Positions 8,752-16,895 of a DNA stretch of 64,000 nucleotides are shown here, one piece after another. Position 1 is the first letter of the stretch. Each line of letters opens with the position of its first letter. Origin of the DNA: JAAYSA01 sp035367155 (lineage in GTDB: Bacteria > Bacillota_I > Bacilli_A > RFN20 > CAG-826); the NCBI GenBank assembly GCA_035367155.1, contig DAOSJI010000003.1, positions 1 to 64,000 on the forward strand, in the 5' to 3' direction. Under the pieces are notes generated by a model. It was not told where the DNA came from and made no database searches. It worked only from the letters and a program-made list of their open reading frames with translations. Position numbers and translations under genes: made by a program.

Positions 8752-8781
8752 TTGGTTAAACATAGTTTAAAGAAGTATACT
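8752..8781 (+). promoter_or_regulatory. Probable glyA promoter
   Basis: TTGGTT (8752-8757) and TATACT (8776-8781) are 18 bases apart. Transcription would start near 8788, a few bases before the ribosome binding site AGAAGGTG at 8791-8798. Confidence 0.5.
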
Positions 8782-8802
8782 TATAAAGAAAGAAGGTGCT
8801 TT

Positions 8803-10014
8803 ATGGATAAGAAAATTGCTCACTATCTTGCATTAGAAAATAATAGACAAAATGAATGTTTAGAATTAATAGCTAGTGAAAACTTTACTAGTAAGGCAGT
8901 ACGAGAACTGTGTGGATCAATTTTAACTAATAAATATTCGGAAGGATATCCTGGTAAACGCTATTATGGAGGGTGTCAGCATATTGATGAAATAGAAAAG
9001 TTAGCAATTAATGAATTGTGCAAACTTTATAACTGTAAATTTGCTAATGTTCAACCTCATTCTGGCAGCAGTGCTAATATGATTGCATATCGTGCAATTA
9101 TGAATAAAGGAGACAAACTCTTATCTTTATCACTAGAAGAGGGAGGACATTTAACACATGGTAGTCCTGTTAATTTTAGTGCAAAAGATTATACAATTGT
9201 TCATTATGGTCTAGGTAATGACGGTCGCATTGATTATGAGATGTTAGAAAAAATTGCTCATAAGGAGAAGCCGCAAGTTATTCTTGCTGGTTTCTCTGCC
9301 TATCCATATCAAATAGATTTTGCAAGGATAGGCAAAATAGCAAAAGATGTTGGCGCGCTTTTTATGGTCGATATGGCACATATTGCAGGACTAATAGCAG
9401 CAGGTGTTCATCCTTCACCTTTTCCACATGCAGATATTGTTACTTCAACAACACATAAAACGCTTCGTGGACCAAGAGGTGGCATTATTCTTACAAACAA
9501 CGAAAATATAATAAAGAAAGTAAACTTTGCTCTTTTTCCAGGTCTTCAAGGTGGTCCATTAGAAAACATAATAGGTGGAAAAGCACAATGTTTTATTGAA
9601 GCAAATACACCAGAATTTCGAAAATACATCGAAAATGTAGTGTTAAACACGAAAGTGTGTGCTGATGAGTTTAGAAAACTTGGTGCTTTTTCAAGTGAAA
9701 CAGAAACACATCTATTTTTGCTTAATACGAAAAAGAGTTACGGCTTAACGGGAAAAGTAGCAGAAGCAAAACTAGAAGAAATTAATATTACTGTTAATAA
9801 AAACATGTTACCTAATGATGATGAGCGACCAAACACTACATGCGGAATTCGCCTTGGCTTTGCTGCACTTACTACTAGAGGATTAGATGAAGAGGAGGCA
9901 CGAAAAATTGCAAGCATTATTCATCATTACTTAAAAGGTGACTTAATCAAAGAAAAAGCCTTAAGCAAAGTCAAGGAAATTACTGATAATTTGAAAAGAG
10001 TTGAACTTATATAA
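8803..10014 (+). CDS. glyA: Serine hydroxymethyltransferase
   Basis: This PLP enzyme converts serine and tetrahydrofolate to glycine and 5,10-methylene-tetrahydrofolate, supplying one-carbon units. The sequence is typical: ELIASENF, SEGYPGKRYYGG, QPHSGSSAN, VDMAHIAGLIAAG and TSTTHKTLRGPRGG, whose Lys219 should bind PLP. I choose the ATG at 8803, since it is preceded by AGAAGGTG and gives the conserved N-terminus; the upstream in-frame ATG at 8743 lies within the promoter. At 403 residues it is close to the family's usual length. It stands alone between the ugpQ operon and the atp operon. Confidence 0.96.
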   Translation: MDKKIAHYLALENNRQNECLELIASENFTSKAVRELCGSILTNKYSEGYPGKRYYGGCQHIDEIEKLAINELCKLYNCKFANVQPHSGSSANMIAYRAIMNKGDKLLSLSLEEGGHLTHGSPVNFSAKDYTIVHYGLGNDGRIDYEMLEKIAHKEKPQVILAGFSAYPYQIDFARIGKIAKDVGALFMVDMAHIAGLIAAGVHPSPFPHADIVTSTTHKTLRGPRGGIILTNNENIIKKVNFALFPGLQGGPLENIIGGKAQCFIEANTPEFRKYIENVVLNTKVCADEFRKLGAFSSETETHLFLLNTKKSYGLTGKVAEAKLEEINITVNKNMLPNDDERPNTTCGIRLGFAALTTRGLDEEEARKIASIIHHYLKGDLIKEKALSKVKEITDNLKRVELI

Positions 10015-10040
10015 TAAATTATAATTTATTATGATATAAT
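10011..10040 (+). promoter_or_regulatory. Promoter of the atp operon with overlapping palindrome
   Basis: An extended -10 box, TGATATAAT (10032-10040), stands before the ribosome binding site at 10045-10052. The sequence 10011-10032 is a perfect 22-base AT-only palindrome (arms ATAATAAATTA/TAATTTATTAT) covering the place of the -35 box. It may serve as an operator, or as a weak hairpin ending glyA transcription, although no T-run follows it. Confidence 0.55.
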
Positions 10041-10062
10041 CTCTAAAGAAGGCGAATAAAAC

Positions 10063-10530
10063 ATGAAACTTGATCGACAAAACAAATTAATTCTATTAAC
10101 CTCAAGTATTATTATCGCTATAGGCGCAATTGTCTTTGGTATTTTATGGGCGACCATAGGAACAATGAGTCTTTTCTTAGGGTGGTTACTTGGTTCTTTA
10201 ATAGGTGTTGCAGGTTTTTTCTTAATCGTTATTCAAACTAATAATTTAAATCCTAATGTTGGAAAACCTCTTATTTGGGGCATGGGTGCTTTCTTTATTC
10301 GTTTTATTTTATATGGTGCTGGGTTGCTTTTAGCAGCACTACTTACTAAGTATGTTGAACCTGAAATATTCAACATTTTTGCTGTATTTGGAGGATATAT
10401 TCCCCCACGTCTATCAATTTATATTGTTACTTTTGTTAGTGGAAAAACAAAATTAAGTTTTAATAAACCAATTGAAACTGAAGTTAAAGAAATAATTCAA
10501 GAGGAAGAAAGTAATGAGTCAATGGATTAA
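10063..10530 (+). CDS. atpI: Putative ATP synthase subunit I
   Basis: This 155-residue protein has four hydrophobic helices with short loops and an acidic C-terminal tail. It is the first gene of the atp operon and overlaps atpB by 17 bases. AtpI proteins are small four-helix membrane proteins that assist assembly of the c-ring and may help Mg2+ uptake. Sequence conservation in the family is low, so the call rests mainly on topology, length and position. The ribosome binding site AAAGAAGG precedes the ATG. Confidence 0.65.
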   Translation: MKLDRQNKLILLTSSIIIAIGAIVFGILWATIGTMSLFLGWLLGSLIGVAGFFLIVIQTNNLNPNVGKPLIWGMGAFFIRFILYGAGLLLAALLTKYVEPEIFNIFAVFGGYIPPRLSIYIVTFVSGKTKLSFNKPIETEVKEIIQEEESNESMD

Positions 10531-11293
10531 TAAATTACTACATGACCTTCCTTCTGAAATATATGGATCTATAATTGTTTTAATAATTGTTTTAATTTTA
10601 AGTTTAATTGTCTTTTTTAAGGTTAAAAAGACTGATCCTTTAGCTAAACCAAAAGGCATTGTTCATCTTAGCGAAATTCTAGTTACCAAAATTGATGGCA
10701 TGGTTGAAAGTATGATGGGCAAAAAATTCCTTAGAAGAGGAATGGGGGGCTATTTTACTGCAATTGCTGTCTATATTGTTCTAGGATTTACTTTAGGCTT
10801 ACTAGGATTACCAACTCCAATGGTTAATTTAATCGTGCCTGTTTCGCTTGGGACATTAACAATTATTTTAGTTCATGCGACTGCAGTACGGGCTAACAAG
10901 TGGAGATATTTCAAACGCTTTGTCGAGCCGGTATTTTTCTTTTTACCGGTAAATATAATTAGTACATTTGCTCCGCTTATTTCTCTCTCGCTTCGTTTAT
11001 TTGGGAACGCCTTAGCAGGCTGGACAATTATGAACCTGCTTTATTGGGGTAGTGGATTATTAGCAAATGTTATTTATGGTGGTTTTATTCCTACTGGCCC
11101 AAGTAGCTTATTAGTTACGCCTATTTTGGCTCCGTTTTTACATATGTATTTTGATTTATTTGGGGCATTTATTCAAACACTCGTGTTTGTATCACTATCG
11201 ATGATTTTCATCTCGCAAGAAGATGATTCTCCAGATGAAATTCCCGCTAGTGTTAACAATATAAAAAATAACGACATGATAAAGGAGATTTAG
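10514..11293 (+). CDS. atpB: F-type ATP synthase subunit a
   Basis: Subunit a forms the ion half-channels next to the c-ring in the FO part. The essential arginine helix is visible as SLRLFGNALAGWTIM, and the final helices end in HMYFDLFGAFIQTLVFVSLSMIFIS. It has about six membrane helices and 259 residues, a normal length. The start overlaps the end of atpI, indicating coupled translation, and atpE follows after two bases. Confidence 0.95.
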   Translation: MSQWINKLLHDLPSEIYGSIIVLIIVLILSLIVFFKVKKTDPLAKPKGIVHLSEILVTKIDGMVESMMGKKFLRRGMGGYFTAIAVYIVLGFTLGLLGLPTPMVNLIVPVSLGTLTIILVHATAVRANKWRYFKRFVEPVFFFLPVNIISTFAPLISLSLRLFGNALAGWTIMNLLYWGSGLLANVIYGGFIPTGPSSLLVTPILAPFLHMYFDLFGAFIQTLVFVSLSMIFISQEDDSPDEIPASVNNIKNNDMIKEI

Positions 11294-11295
11294 TT

Positions 11296-11562
11296 ATGTT
11301 AAACGTATTACTTAATGTGTTAGCAGGTGCTACAACTGGTGACGGTTTAGTCGCATTAGCTGCAGGTATTGCCGTTTTAGGTGGTATGGCATGTGCAATT
11401 GGTGAAGGCAGAATTGCTGAAAAAGCAATTGAAGCAATTATGCGAAATCCAGAAACGTCACAAGATATTCGAGGAACTATGATTCTTGGTATCGCCTTAA
11501 CCGAAACGACTGGTATTTATGCTCTTATCGTTTCAATTTTAATTATTTTCATTCTTGGCTAA
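11296..11562 (+). CDS. atpE: F-type ATP synthase subunit c, Na+-type signature
   Basis: The 88-residue hairpin has two helices joined by the loop RNPE (residues 50-53). The ion-binding carboxylate is Glu70 in ALTETTGIYAL. Compared with the Na+-translocating Ilyobacter c subunit (Gln32, Glu65, Ser66, Thr67, Tyr70), this protein has Glu37, Glu70, Thr71, Thr72 and Tyr75 at a constant offset of five. Glu at the Gln32 place resembles the two-carboxylate Na+ c-ring described in Fusobacterium. I therefore infer Na+ coupling; proton coupling cannot be excluded from sequence alone. The ring turns in the membrane to drive ATP synthesis. Confidence 0.95.
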   Translation: MLNVLLNVLAGATTGDGLVALAAGIAVLGGMACAIGEGRIAEKAIEAIMRNPETSQDIRGTMILGIALTETTGIYALIVSILIIFILG

Positions 11563-11577
11563 AAGGTAGCTATAAAA

Positions 11578-12135
11578 ATGAGAACTCAATTATTTAACAA
11601 TGCGTTTTTAACGGACGTACCATTTGGCCCAGAGGATTTCCGCAATAAAATATTTCCAAGCGGGATTTGGCCTTTTGTAGTGCAATTTGCAGTTCTTATT
11701 GTCATTATTCTTATTATCGTTTATCTCTTTTATAAGCCTATAAAAAAGATGCTAAACACACGTGCTGAACATGTTAGAGAAAACATTCAAGCAGCCGAAA
11801 TTTCTAAAAAAGAAATGGAAGAAAAACTTTCTGCTGCAGAAAAAGAAGTTGAATCTGAACGTCTTAAAGCTCAAGCAATGATTAAAGAAACAATTGAAAG
11901 TAGCGAGAAAATGCGTCAGCAAATGTTAACTGAAGCAAAACTTGAAGTTGAAAAAGAACGCGCAAGAGCTCTTAGTGAAATTGAGTTAGCAAAAACCGAA
12001 GCACTTGATGAAATTCATCAAGAGATCGTTGAAGTAGCACTTGACGCTTCTAAAAAAGTTCTTGAACGTGAAGTTAGTGAAAAAGACAATAGGCGAATTA
12101 TTGAAGATTTTATTAAGGAAGTTAAAGAAGAATGA
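11578..12135 (+). CDS. atpF: F-type ATP synthase subunit b
   Basis: After a short N-terminal segment a single membrane helix (about residues 30-52) is followed by a long, highly charged coiled coil rich in Glu, Lys and Ala, ending in the VALDASKKVLERE region that contacts delta. This is the peripheral stalk that stops F1 from rotating with the c-ring. It has 185 residues, ends on TGA, and overlaps atpH by four bases. Confidence 0.93.
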   Translation: MRTQLFNNAFLTDVPFGPEDFRNKIFPSGIWPFVVQFAVLIVIILIIVYLFYKPIKKMLNTRAEHVRENIQAAEISKKEMEEKLSAAEKEVESERLKAQAMIKETIESSEKMRQQMLTEAKLEVEKERARALSEIELAKTEALDEIHQEIVEVALDASKKVLEREVSEKDNRRIIEDFIKEVKEE

Positions 12136-12692
12136 GTGTTAATCCATCTTTAATGTATGCTTTAGCACTTCATTCACTTGCTAAAGAAGAAGGGCAATTA
12201 AAAGAACTAAAGGATATTTTGCTTGATTTTTGCGCTCAATTAGATATACATCCACGCCTAAAAACGCTTTTAGCGACACCAAACATTAAAGAAGATGAAA
12301 AGGAAAAGATTATAGAATCAGTTACCACTCCTTATAAAAGTAGTCTATTTACGAATGGTTTAAAATTAATCGTAAAACAACATCGCATACTCTACTTTAA
12401 AGATATTGTTAATGAGTATGTCAAATTAGCTGATGAATCGCTTAGGATTTTACATGGATTTATTTATTCTAAATTTCCATTAAGCGAAAAAGAAGTTCAA
12501 TCAATTGAAGAAGCCGTAACAATTAGAATTGGAACAACGGTAAAGTTAGAAAACAAAGAAGATCCTTCAATTTTAGGAGGAATTAAAGTAGTTATTGGTG
12601 ATCAAATTTTTGATGGGACACTTGATAACAAACTAGAACAACTCAAAAAACAACTACGACAAAGAAAGGTGGACAGCCGAAATGAAAATTAA
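12132..12692 (+). CDS. atpH: F-type ATP synthase subunit delta
   Basis: A 186-residue protein with the OSCP/delta fold: an N-terminal helical bundle (MYALALHSLAKEEGQ) and a C-terminal part with PLSEKEVQSIEEAV and the conserved DPSILGGIKVVIGDQIFDGT. It joins the peripheral stalk to the top of F1. The start overlaps atpF by four bases and the end overlaps atpA by eleven, typical of tightly coupled atp genes. Confidence 0.93.
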   Translation: MSVNPSLMYALALHSLAKEEGQLKELKDILLDFCAQLDIHPRLKTLLATPNIKEDEKEKIIESVTTPYKSSLFTNGLKLIVKQHRILYFKDIVNEYVKLADESLRILHGFIYSKFPLSEKEVQSIEEAVTIRIGTTVKLENKEDPSILGGIKVVIGDQIFDGTLDNKLEQLKKQLRQRKVDSRNEN

Positions 12693-14178
12693 ACCTAATG
12701 AAATTAGTGCTCTTATTAAGGCACAAATTAAAGAATATGAACACGAACTACAACTTGATGATGTAGGAACTGTTATGAGTGTTGGAGACGGCATCGCTCT
12801 TATCTATGGTCTAGATAAGGCAATGCTTGGAGAATTAATCCTCTTTCCTCATGATGTTTACGGCATGGTTCAAAATCTTGAACCAGATAATGTTGGAGCT
12901 GTTCTACTAGGTAACGATAAATTAATTAAAGAAGGCGATACAGTTAAGCGAACTGGACGCGTCCTTGAAGTCCCTGTCGGGGATGAACTTATTGGTCGGG
13001 TTGTTAATGCAATTGGTCTACCAATTGATGGTTTAGGAGAAATTAAGACTACAAAAACGCGTCCAATTGAGCGAATTGCACCTGGAGTTATGAAACGAGA
13101 ACCAGTTAATCAACCACTTCAAACAGGAATTATTGCAATTGACTCAATGATTCCAATAGGAAGAGGGCAACGAGAACTTATTATTGGGGACCGTCAAACT
13201 GGAAAAACGGCAATTGCAATTGATACGATTATTAATCAAAAAGAGGAAAATGTTCTATGTATCTATGTTGCAATTGGACAAAAACAATCTAGCGTTGCTA
13301 ACATTGTAGAAAGATTAAAAGATGCAGGTGCACTTTCATATACTACTATAGTAAGTGCTACTGCTAGTGAACTTGCTCCCCTTCAAATGGTCGCTCCATT
13401 TGCAGGAGCTGCAATGGCAGAAGAATGGTTAGAACAAGGCAAAGATGTTTTGATTGTATACGATGATTTAAGCAAACACGCTGTTGCTTATAGAACGCTA
13501 TCATTACTACTTAGACGTTCACCTGGTAGAGAAGCTTATCCTGGTGATATTTTCTATTTACACAGCCGTCTACTTGAACGTGCTTGTAAATTAAATAAAG
13601 ACAATGGAGGAGGATCAATTACTGCCCTTCCAATCATTGAAACACAAGCTGGAGATCGTAGTGCTTATATTCCTACCAATGTTATTTCAATTACAGATGG
13701 TCAAATTTTCTTACAAGCAGATTTATTTAATGCAGGTCAAAGACCTGCGATTGACTCTGGTCAATCAGTGTCTCGTGTAGGTGGCAAGGCTCAAATTCAA
13801 GCAATGCGAAAAGTTGCAGGAAGCTTAAAAATTGACTTAGCTAATTACCGCGAACTTCAATCTTTTGCTCAATTTGGTAGTGATTTAGATGCATCAACAC
13901 GTAAGACGCTTGAACATGGACAAATTTTAATGGAAGTTTTAAAACAACCTCAGTACAAGCCATATGAGGTCGAACAACAAGTTTATTATTTATTTGTTAC
14001 TCAAAACGATTATTTAGTTAATCTAGCTTTAAATGAAATCCATGAAAAACTACTAGAAGGATATAACAACCTAAAAGTTAGTAACGCAGGTCTTGTTAAA
14101 GAGTTAAAGAAAACAAAAACTTTAAGTGATAAAAACATTGAAGCGTTACATAAACACTGTAAGGATTTCTATAAGTAA
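12682..14178 (+). CDS. atpA: F-type ATP synthase subunit alpha
   Basis: The 498-residue protein carries the P-loop GDRQTGKT (169-176), LIVYDDLSKHAVAYR and the arginine-finger segment ISITDGQIFLQADLFNAGQRPAID. Alpha subunits alternate with beta in F1, bind non-catalytic nucleotide and supply the arginine finger. N-terminal beta barrel, nucleotide domain and C-terminal helices are complete and of normal length. Confidence 0.97.
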   Translation: MKIKPNEISALIKAQIKEYEHELQLDDVGTVMSVGDGIALIYGLDKAMLGELILFPHDVYGMVQNLEPDNVGAVLLGNDKLIKEGDTVKRTGRVLEVPVGDELIGRVVNAIGLPIDGLGEIKTTKTRPIERIAPGVMKREPVNQPLQTGIIAIDSMIPIGRGQRELIIGDRQTGKTAIAIDTIINQKEENVLCIYVAIGQKQSSVANIVERLKDAGALSYTTIVSATASELAPLQMVAPFAGAAMAEEWLEQGKDVLIVYDDLSKHAVAYRTLSLLLRRSPGREAYPGDIFYLHSRLLERACKLNKDNGGGSITALPIIETQAGDRSAYIPTNVISITDGQIFLQADLFNAGQRPAIDSGQSVSRVGGKAQIQAMRKVAGSLKIDLANYRELQSFAQFGSDLDASTRKTLEHGQILMEVLKQPQYKPYEVEQQVYYLFVTQNDYLVNLALNEIHEKLLEGYNNLKVSNAGLVKELKKTKTLSDKNIEALHKHCKDFYK

Positions 14179-14197
14179 AGGATAAAGATAGAGAACA

Positions 14198-15052
14198 ATG
14201 TCGGTTCAAATGCAAGCAACGAAACGACGCATCAATTCAATCGTTGCGACGCGAAAAATTACTAGTGCGATGGAATTAATTGCCGTTACTAAATTACAAA
14301 GATGGCAAAAGTATTTTTATAGTTCTGATAAATTTACTGAATCTTTTAAAACAATATTAAATGAATATCAAAAACTAGAAATTAAAATTGAATCACCTTA
14401 TTTTCTTGAAAATAAAGAATCGAGCGGCATTTTGCACGTTATTTTGACTAGTAATCTTGGTTTATGTGGTGCCTACAACAATAATTTAATTAACTATGTA
14501 CAAAATAAAATTAAAGAAGAAGATACGCTTTTAGTTATTGGTAAACGAGGGTATCGTGAGATTAGAAAAACACACGATAACATAATTACTGACTTTATCA
14601 ATGTAGGTGATGATCTTAGTTATGATACCGTGCTCAAATTAGGAAGATTATTTACAACTCGATACAAATTAAAAAAAGACAATCAAGTTCAAATTCATTA
14701 TACGCATTATATAAATTCATTAAATAGTGAACCTCGATCAATTACCTTACTTCCGCTTCGAAACGAAACTAATGAATTAGAACTTAAAGAGCAACTTGCA
14801 CCATTTCCAATTGTTGAACCAGATGCAACCCAATTTTTAGAAGAACTTATTCCGCTTTATATTAATGCTCTTATTATGAAAGTATTAATCGCCGCTCAAG
14901 TAAGTGAGCAATCTGCTAGACGAAACGCAATGGAAGCTGCAACTGACAATGCTACTGATTTAATTGATGAATTAATGATTCAATACAATACCGCAAGACA
15001 AGCTGCTATTACTCAAGAATTAACTGAAGTTCTTGGTGGCTCAAATGTATAG
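14198..15052 (+). CDS. atpG: F-type ATP synthase subunit gamma
   Basis: This is the central rotor shaft. The conserved N-terminal helix (KRRINSIVATRKITSAMELIA) and C-terminal helix (SEQSARRNAMEAATDNATDLI) that form the coiled coil inside F1 are clear, with the Rossmann-like domain containing TSNLGLCGAYN between them. It has 284 residues and lies between atpA and atpD as usual. Confidence 0.96.
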   Translation: MSVQMQATKRRINSIVATRKITSAMELIAVTKLQRWQKYFYSSDKFTESFKTILNEYQKLEIKIESPYFLENKESSGILHVILTSNLGLCGAYNNNLINYVQNKIKEEDTLLVIGKRGYREIRKTHDNIITDFINVGDDLSYDTVLKLGRLFTTRYKLKKDNQVQIHYTHYINSLNSEPRSITLLPLRNETNELELKEQLAPFPIVEPDATQFLEELIPLYINALIMKVLIAAQVSEQSARRNAMEAATDNATDLIDELMIQYNTARQAAITQELTEVLGGSNV

Positions 15053-15061
15053 GAGGAATTT

Positions 15062-16468
15062 ATGAAAAAGACACGACACAAAGGGTTTATTATTCAAGCA
15101 ATAGGACCAATTATTGACGTTAAGTTTAAAGAAGGTGAATTACCAGCCTTACTAACTGCATTAGAAATTCCATTTCCAAATGGGAAAAAACTTGTAAGTG
15201 AAGTTCAACAACATATTGGTGATGATGTCGTTAGAAGTGTATCTATGGGTTTAACGGATGGATTAGTTCGCGGAATGGAAGTAATTTCTACCGGCGCACC
15301 AATTACGGTTCCAGTTGGAAAAGAGACATTAGGAAGAATGTTTAATGTTTTAGGCGAACCAATTGATCAGTTAAGAGATGATTTCAGCATGTGTGAACAT
15401 CATCCGATTCATCGCGATCCTCCTTCATTTAGAGAACAAAAAGTTTCTCACGAAATTTTAGAAACGGGTATTAAAGTTATTGACCTTCTTTGTCCTTATA
15501 TTAAAGGTGGAAAGATTGGTTTATTCGGCGGTGCCGGTGTTGGGAAAACCGTACTAATTCAAGAGCTAATTCACAATATCGCGACAGAACACGAAGGAAT
15601 TTCAGTTTTTGCAGGTATTGGCGAACGCTCAAGAGAAGGCAATGATCTTTATTTAGAAATGAAAGAAAGTGGTGTTTTAAATCAAACAGCACTTGTCTTT
15701 GGACAAATGAATGAACCACCTGGAGCAAGAATGCGTGTAGGTCTTACTGGCTTAACAATGGCAGAGTATTTCCGCGATCATGAAAAGCAAGACGTATTAC
15801 TCTTTATTGATAATATTTTCCGTTTCTCACAAGCAGGAAGTGAGGTTAGCGCACTTCTTGGAAGGATGCCTTCTGCAGTCGGTTATCAACCTACACTTGC
15901 AACTGAAATGGGCGAACTACAAGAACGCATTACCTCGACAAAAGACGGCTCAATTACTTCAGTTCAGGCTATTTATGTTCCTGCAGATGACTTAACTGAC
16001 CCCGCTCCTGCAACTACATTTGCTCACTTAGATGCAAGAACAGTATTAGATCAAAAGATTGCAGCGCTAGGTTTATATCCAGCAGTTGATCCTCTTGATT
16101 CATCTTCTCAAGCCCTTTCAGAAGAATATGTAGGCAAAGAACATTATGAAGTTGCAAGAGAGGCCCAAAGAGTTTTACAAAAATATAAAGATCTTCAAGA
16201 TATTATTGCAATTCTTGGTATTGATGAATTAAGTGATGAAGATCGCGTTACCGTTTTAAGAGCAAGACGCTTACGAAATTTCTTAAGTCAACCTTTCTTT
16301 GTTGCAGAAGCATTTAGTAATACCAAAGGTCAATATGTAAAAGTTGCAGATACAGTTCGCAGTGTTAAAGCAATTCTAAGTGGTGAATATGATCATCTCC
16401 CAGAACAAGCATTCCTATATGTAGGAACAATTGAAGATGTTGTTAAAAAAGCAGAAGGAATAAAATAG
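15062..16468 (+). CDS. atpD: F-type ATP synthase subunit beta
   Basis: The catalytic subunit of F1. It has the P-loop GGAGVGKT (156-163), AGIGERSREGNDLY with the catalytic Glu, LLFIDNIFRFSQAGSEVSALLGRMPSAVGYQP, and the DELSD motif (EDRVTVLRAR follows). The start at 15062 has a strong AGGAGG ribosome binding site. It has 468 residues with all three domains present. Confidence 0.97.
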   Translation: MKKTRHKGFIIQAIGPIIDVKFKEGELPALLTALEIPFPNGKKLVSEVQQHIGDDVVRSVSMGLTDGLVRGMEVISTGAPITVPVGKETLGRMFNVLGEPIDQLRDDFSMCEHHPIHRDPPSFREQKVSHEILETGIKVIDLLCPYIKGGKIGLFGGAGVGKTVLIQELIHNIATEHEGISVFAGIGERSREGNDLYLEMKESGVLNQTALVFGQMNEPPGARMRVGLTGLTMAEYFRDHEKQDVLLFIDNIFRFSQAGSEVSALLGRMPSAVGYQPTLATEMGELQERITSTKDGSITSVQAIYVPADDLTDPAPATTFAHLDARTVLDQKIAALGLYPAVDPLDSSSQALSEEYVGKEHYEVAREAQRVLQKYKDLQDIIAILGIDELSDEDRVTVLRARRLRNFLSQPFFVAEAFSNTKGQYVKVADTVRSVKAILSGEYDHLPEQAFLYVGTIEDVVKKAEGIK

Positions 16469-16873
16469 ATGAGTTTTTTTACTGAAATTAGAACACCTGA
16501 TCGCGAAGTATTTAAAGGTGAAATTGATGAACTTCATATACCTACATATAAAGGCAATTTAACGATTTTGCCAAAATATACTGATTTTATGACTATTATT
16601 ATTCCAGGCAGTATGAAAGTGGTTATTAATAAAGAAATAAAAGAATATTTTATAGCCAAAGGCATTCTTACAGTTAAGGATAAAAAAGTCACAGTTATTG
16701 CAGAAGCAATAGAAAATGCAAAAGATATTGATATTCAAAGAGCTTTAAAAGCAAAAGAGCGCGCGACTAGACGCTTAAAAGAAAAAGGCGAAGATATAGA
16801 TTTTAAAAGAGCAGAAGCAGCATTGCATCGGGCTATTGAACGAATAAAAATTGCTGAAAGACATCAAATTTAA
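16469..16873 (+). CDS. atpC: F-type ATP synthase subunit epsilon
   Basis: A 134-residue protein with an N-terminal beta sandwich (FTEIRTPDREVFKGEIDEL, KGILTVKDKKVTVIAE) and a C-terminal helical pair that can inhibit ATP hydrolysis. It starts on the base after the atpD stop. It completes the F1 set; the next gene, pfp, starts 23 bases later and is probably cotranscribed. Confidence 0.93.
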   Translation: MSFFTEIRTPDREVFKGEIDELHIPTYKGNLTILPKYTDFMTIIIPGSMKVVINKEIKEYFIAKGILTVKDKKVTVIAEAIENAKDIDIQRALKAKERATRRLKEKGEDIDFKRAEAALHRAIERIKIAERHQI

Positions 16874-16895
16874 ATTATTAATAAAGGAGAACAAT

